DNA of 64,000 nt from positions 17,133 to 81,132 of IMG/VR virus record IMGVR_UViG_3300035661_000042. The stretch is one strand, 5' to 3'. Under the pieces are notes generated by a model. That model saw only the letters and a list, made by a program, of their open reading frames with translations. It was not told the DNA's origin and did not search any database. The position numbers and the translations under genes were made by a program. Source of the stretch: a virus. Within the stretch, counting starts at the first letter, position 1; each line of letters begins with the position of its first letter. Below are positions 60,578 through 64,000 of the stretch, piece after piece.

Positions 60578-60630
60578 TTAACATGCTCCTTGTCAGAACT
60601 TAGTGATGGCTTTATGCAAAGCCGGTGATT

Positions 60631-60638
60631 TATTTATT
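60631..60638 (-). promoter_or_regulatory. Late promoter AATAAATA of gp67-gp21
   Basis: 54 bases before the ATG at 60577; a second AATAAATA (60662-60669) overlaps the portal stop. Confidence 0.55.
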
Positions 60639-60664
60639 GGGACGCTATCCCGTTCGGTAAGTAT

Positions 60665-62332
60665 TTATTGAACGGGCGGTGGAGAACCACTATTTCCGGG
60701 TGGAACCGCAGCAGGAGCGTTTCCAGTTTCGGGACCCATTGGAGGTTCAGCACCTCCAATTGGCTGATCAAAACCGGGACCGCCCAATGTGCCTGCCATC
60801 ATACCACCGCCACCCAAAGCGTCTCCTGCTCCACCTTCTGCTGGTGGAGGACCGTACACAGCGAGCATATTAGCCTTGACATCTCCATCTGGATCAAGAC
60901 CAAGCTCTTCTGTACGCTGACGGAAGTTCAACAGAATTTCTTCATCAGTCATTTGCAAGAACTTCTTCTGACCAAAGCGCTTCGACAAATGTTCAATTCC
61001 ATTTGCTTGTGAGTATGTAGTCAACAAATCGTTGTCCAATTGTTGTTGACGGTAGATACCAAAGTTTTCTGGCTCATTCAACTTAATGTGAAAGATCGTT
61101 GGGTCGATATTGATTCCAGCGGCGCGTAGGTACCGTTTGAATTCCTTGTCAATCACCCGGTTCATATATCCCTGCAACCGCTTGATGTACATCGCAAAGC
61201 GCAGTTCTTGAATGTATGCAACGCCTGTCTTACCATCAGACATCATTGCATTATCTTGGCCTTCACGCATGTATGACAGAGGAATACGCAATCCACGGAA
61301 TACTTTCCACTGGAAGTATTCCAGGTCAGCAAGTTCACCAAGTCCTTGGCCACCTGGCAGTGTTTCAACCTTACTACCAGCACCATCAGGACGCTGAGCA
61401 AAGAAAAAGTCTTCACTCATTTGTTGTGGGTTATACACAGAATCAACTTGGTCTGTCCCGCCACCGTACGTAGGAATCTTACGTTGGCGGATTTCGTTCT
61501 TGATACCTTCAAGGTATGATTTAACACGCTGTGGTGGCATCTTACCCACGTCAATATAGAACACACGCCGTTCAGGAGCACGTTGGATACGATAGATGAT
61601 AATAGCATCTTCAAGCAGTTCTTTTTGCTTTTGGGCACGGTACACTGCACGGAGAATTGATTCTCCGAATGGTGCTGCTTCGGAAATATCATCATTTAGG
61701 GTGAACCAAACTACTTCATCTGTGCTAAATGTGTCAACCAATTCGTTTGAATAATTACCAAAGTGTCCGGTAGGCTGATTGTACGGAGAGTTTGGAGTTT
61801 TTGTATCACGCTTGATCTGCCACCCAACTACACGCGTCATATCACGGTCGTCAACGATCGCTGCAACAACTTGTTTTGGATGAATGTATTCCCACCGAGC
61901 TGTATCTTTGTGGCGAATGAAGAAGCAGTCGCCGTACTTAATGGTAACGCGTGAGATTTTGAATAGTCGATTTTCCCAATCGTGCAGCGTATTCCAGTAT
62001 CGGAGAGCTGCACGTAGTGTCATTACAACGGACGTTGGAATGTTCGTGTCTTTTTCACCATCAATCACCAACTCAATTGGAAGATCAGAGTTTGGATCAG
62101 ATCCAATCATTTCTTCTGCAATGGTATCCAACGAACGAGCAACTTCAACGTCGTTATCCATCAAATCATATTCACGATACCGTGTGATTCGAGATGCAGC
62201 TCCTTGAACAAGGCGTTGATACCAAGTGTAATTTGCATAGGTGCCCTGATCGCCAAGATTTTGGCTATCGGACATTGTCGTCACGCCCGGCTTCGGGGTT
62301 ACGACCTTGAAGTAATCAGCAAACTTTGCCAT
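60665..62332 (-). CDS. 20: Portal protein gp20
   Basis: The 555-residue protein (T4 gp20 has 524) shows the gp20 pattern: ASRITRYREYDLMDNDVEVA, then IAEEMIGSDPNSDLPIELVI, a WFTLNDDISEAAPFGESILR segment, APERRVFYIDVGKMPPQRVK, and YNPQQMSEDFFFAQRPDGAG, ending in a Pro/Gly/Met-rich tail. It forms the dodecameric DNA gate and docks the terminase. CATAAATA lies 36 bases upstream. It is the first clear head gene of the late block. Confidence 0.95.
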   Translation of the reverse strand: MAKFADYFKVVTPKPGVTTMSDSQNLGDQGTYANYTWYQRLVQGAASRITRYREYDLMDNDVEVARSLDTIAEEMIGSDPNSDLPIELVIDGEKDTNIPTSVVMTLRAALRYWNTLHDWENRLFKISRVTIKYGDCFFIRHKDTARWEYIHPKQVVAAIVDDRDMTRVVGWQIKRDTKTPNSPYNQPTGHFGNYSNELVDTFSTDEVVWFTLNDDISEAAPFGESILRAVYRAQKQKELLEDAIIIYRIQRAPERRVFYIDVGKMPPQRVKSYLEGIKNEIRQRKIPTYGGGTDQVDSVYNPQQMSEDFFFAQRPDGAGSKVETLPGGQGLGELADLEYFQWKVFRGLRIPLSYMREGQDNAMMSDGKTGVAYIQELRFAMYIKRLQGYMNRVIDKEFKRYLRAAGINIDPTIFHIKLNEPENFGIYRQQQLDNDLLTTYSQANGIEHLSKRFGQKKFLQMTDEEILLNFRQRTEELGLDPDGDVKANMLAVYGPPPAEGGAGDALGGGGMMAGTLGGPGFDQPIGGAEPPMGPETGNAPAAVPPGNSGSPPPVQ

Positions 62333-62367
62333 GCTTGGTTCCTATGTGCTATCTGTGGCGTGTTGAT

Positions 62368-62375
62368 TATTTATG
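62368..62375 (-). promoter_or_regulatory. Late promoter CATAAATA of portal gene
   Basis: 36 bases before the portal ATG at 62332. Confidence 0.6.
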
Positions 62376-62401
62376 TTGACAAAAAATAGGCTGTCAAACT
62401 G

Positions 62402-64000
62402 TTATACATAGTTGTATTGAGCGCCAAACTTATTGTCGCTCCTCAGTTTGGAGCGGCTGTCACTGTTTGTTTTCTCAGTATCCGTCATCGTCATAGCAAC
62501 AAGCTGTTTTTCTGCAAGCGTTAGTTGCTGTTCAGTCATATCAGCAATTCGTTTGAGGAAATCGTTGGATGTATCCATTTGTTTAACCTGAGCGGCAATA
62601 CCATCTGCTGACGACAGTGTTGCTTTCTTTGTGGCTTCTGCTGAATCAGAAGCCTTCTTAGCAGCCTCAGCAGCTTTATCATCTTTCTTTGGTGTTGTTG
62701 GTTGCGTTAGTGCTGCTCCTGCACCAGGATTCATCCAATCGTAAACTTTACTGCCAATTGATTGGCCACCCATCAACCCTTCTGCGCCTTTGTTGATCTT
62801 ATCGCCCGCGTACATTCCCCAACGCATTGGCGAGATCATGTCCATTCCTGATGGTATTTCTGTTTGTGCCTTACCTTGCATCAGATCGTTAACACCCATC
62901 CCAGCATCCAGCACAGCACCAGCAACTCCGGCACCCTTTAACAGTGTGCCAGCTTTGCCGAGAACACCAGCAGCCTTACCTGCTGTTCCAGCAGCTTTAC
63001 CTACTGTTCCAGCAGCGCCCGCGGCGCCTTCGGCTACTGTTCCAGCAGCCTTGCCTGCTGTCCCAGCAGCACCACCCATTTTTCCAAGCAGTTTACCAGC
63101 ACCTTTACCTAAAAGATCCATAGCCTTACCACCCAACAACATAGCACCTATTGCAGCTACGCCCGCTGCTATCGGTCCAAGATAGTTGGTTCCTGATACT
63201 ATTAGTTTTGCTTGGTCGTATAGCAGTTCTGCGTGGTATCCCATCTTCAAAACTATATCTTTCGACGCATCAACATACGCAGCTTTGACTTCTGCCAGTG
63301 GTTTAGCCAGTGTATCACCAAGTGTTGTTGAAAACGCACTGCCTTTACCATACAGGTCTTCGAGTCCTAACTTATCTACCAACTGCGTTGCAAAAATTTC
63401 TGATCCAAGCCCTTGTTGAGCAGCCTGGTCCATTCTGTTTGCCATTGCAGTACTAAACTTCGCAATTGCTTCTTGGTTTGCTTTTTGTTGCTCTGGTGTT
63501 CCGCGCTTGCCCATTGAAACAGCTTTCGCAGCTTCCTCAGCACCACTAATTCCCATTGCACCGCCAAGTGCTCGAATTTTTGCAGCTTGTTTCAGACGAT
63601 CAAGAGGCTTTGCTCCAACCATCTTATTCATCATCTTTGCAGCTTCTTTTGCTTGCTCGGCTGACATACCAATTGCAATTGAGTGTTGAACAAGGTCACG
63701 TTGGTTTTGTAACAGTGCAGCTCTGTCTTCTTTACGAGCTGAACGCAGCATATCAATCGAATCAACATCGTTTGCAATGTCATCATAAAATGCGCGTGCT
63801 GCTTGTTGATTCATTCCTGTTTGTGCAGCAAGAGTTTTTACATCCGCTGTATAAGATTCAAGAACGCTTTGAGTTGGCTTTACTCCCTTTTGAGCAAACG
63901 ACGTCATTGATTCTGTCAAGGCAGCAAACGCCACAGAGCGATCACCGGTCATTGCATAGAAGCTGAGCATACTGGACTCAACCTGCTTGGTAGCCGCAGA
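62402..64000 (-). CDS. Tape-measure-like virion protein, N-terminus beyond the window
   Basis: The frame is open to base 64000 with no stop before the window edge, so the internal ATG at 63970 is probably not the start. The visible 532 residues are helical and Ala/Lys/Gln-rich in the first half (VKTLAAQTGMNQQAARAFYD), with a Gly/Ala-rich hydrophobic centre (GPIAAGVAAIGAMLLGGKAM) and repeats of AGTAGKAAGTV type. The helical end is TEQQLTLAEKQLVAMTMT. Such a mix is typical of tail tape-measure or internal virion proteins. T4 gp29 is the candidate analogue, but no specific match is visible. Confidence 0.6.
   Translation of the reverse strand, partial: SAATKQVESSMLSFYAMTGDRSVAFAALTESMTSFAQKGVKPTQSVLESYTADVKTLAAQTGMNQQAARAFYDDIANDVDSIDMLRSARKEDRAALLQNQRDLVQHSIAIGMSAEQAKEAAKMMNKMVGAKPLDRLKQAAKIRALGGAMGISGAEEAAKAVSMGKRGTPEQQKANQEAIAKFSTAMANRMDQAAQQGLGSEIFATQLVDKLGLEDLYGKGSAFSTTLGDTLAKPLAEVKAAYVDASKDIVLKMGYHAELLYDQAKLIVSGTNYLGPIAAGVAAIGAMLLGGKAMDLLGKGAGKLLGKMGGAAGTAGKAAGTVAEGAAGAAGTVGKAAGTAGKAAGVLGKAGTLLKGAGVAGAVLDAGMGVNDLMQGKAQTEIPSGMDMISPMRWGMYAGDKINKGAEGLMGGQSIGSKVYDWMNPGAGAALTQPTTPKKDDKAAEAAKKASDSAEATKKATLSSADGIAAQVKQMDTSNDFLKRIADMTEQQLTLAEKQLVAMTMTDTEKTNSDSRSKLRSDNKFGAQYNYV

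Overview
The window is a continuous piece of a large T4-type myovirus genome (Caudoviricetes). It carries recognisable homologues of the T4 recombination set (UvsX, UvsY, UvsW, gp32) and of most head, neck and tail-tube genes (gp20, gp67, gp21, gp22, gp23, gp13, gp14, gp15, gp18, gp19, gp4, gp16, gp17). Nothing identifies the host. I see no tRNA genes, no CRISPR array, no transposon and no gene-free stretch over 300 bases.

Layout. (1) 1-9556, minus strand: replication/recombination cluster of single-stranded DNA-binding protein, UvsX, a nucleotidyltransferase, an unknown protein, UvsY, UvsW, a conserved unknown protein, an inserted homing-endonuclease-like gene, small unknowns, a fragment related to DNA polymerase III alpha, a tandem GroES-like protein and a membrane protein cut by the window edge. 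(2) 9755-25638, minus strand: a large array of modular tail-fibre or adhesin genes. (3) 25736-37316, plus strand: a divergently transcribed virion gene set with an 1,788-residue protein that begins with a predicted seven-bladed propeller. (4) 37317-41379, minus strand: a SWIM zinc protein, another adhesin, and a polynucleotide-kinase-like gene and an HD-hydrolase gene separated by an HNH endonuclease gene. (5) 41430-64000, minus strand: packaging, tail, neck and head genes, ending in a partial tape-measure-like protein.

Transcription logic. Nearly every structural transcription unit starts with an NATAAATA element 19-54 bases before its first start codon, the T4 late-promoter signature. Units often end in a strong hairpin terminator, several with a UUCG loop. 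In contrast, three sites have good sigma70-type promoters (TTGACY, 17-base spacer, near-consensus -10): before the gp32 homologue, before the HD gene, and before two small unknown genes embedded in the head module. These mark early units.

Most interesting points: a possible phage RNA end-repair set (HD hydrolase plus polynucleotide kinase, split by a homing gene, with an RlaP/YcgL-type nucleotidyltransferase elsewhere in the window); a neck protein gp13 fused to a fibre-like stalk of 11 Trp-rich repeats; a tail sheath with a duplicated inserted domain; a polymerase III alpha palm fragment lacking its catalytic aspartates; and an early promoter built over a terminator in the late region.
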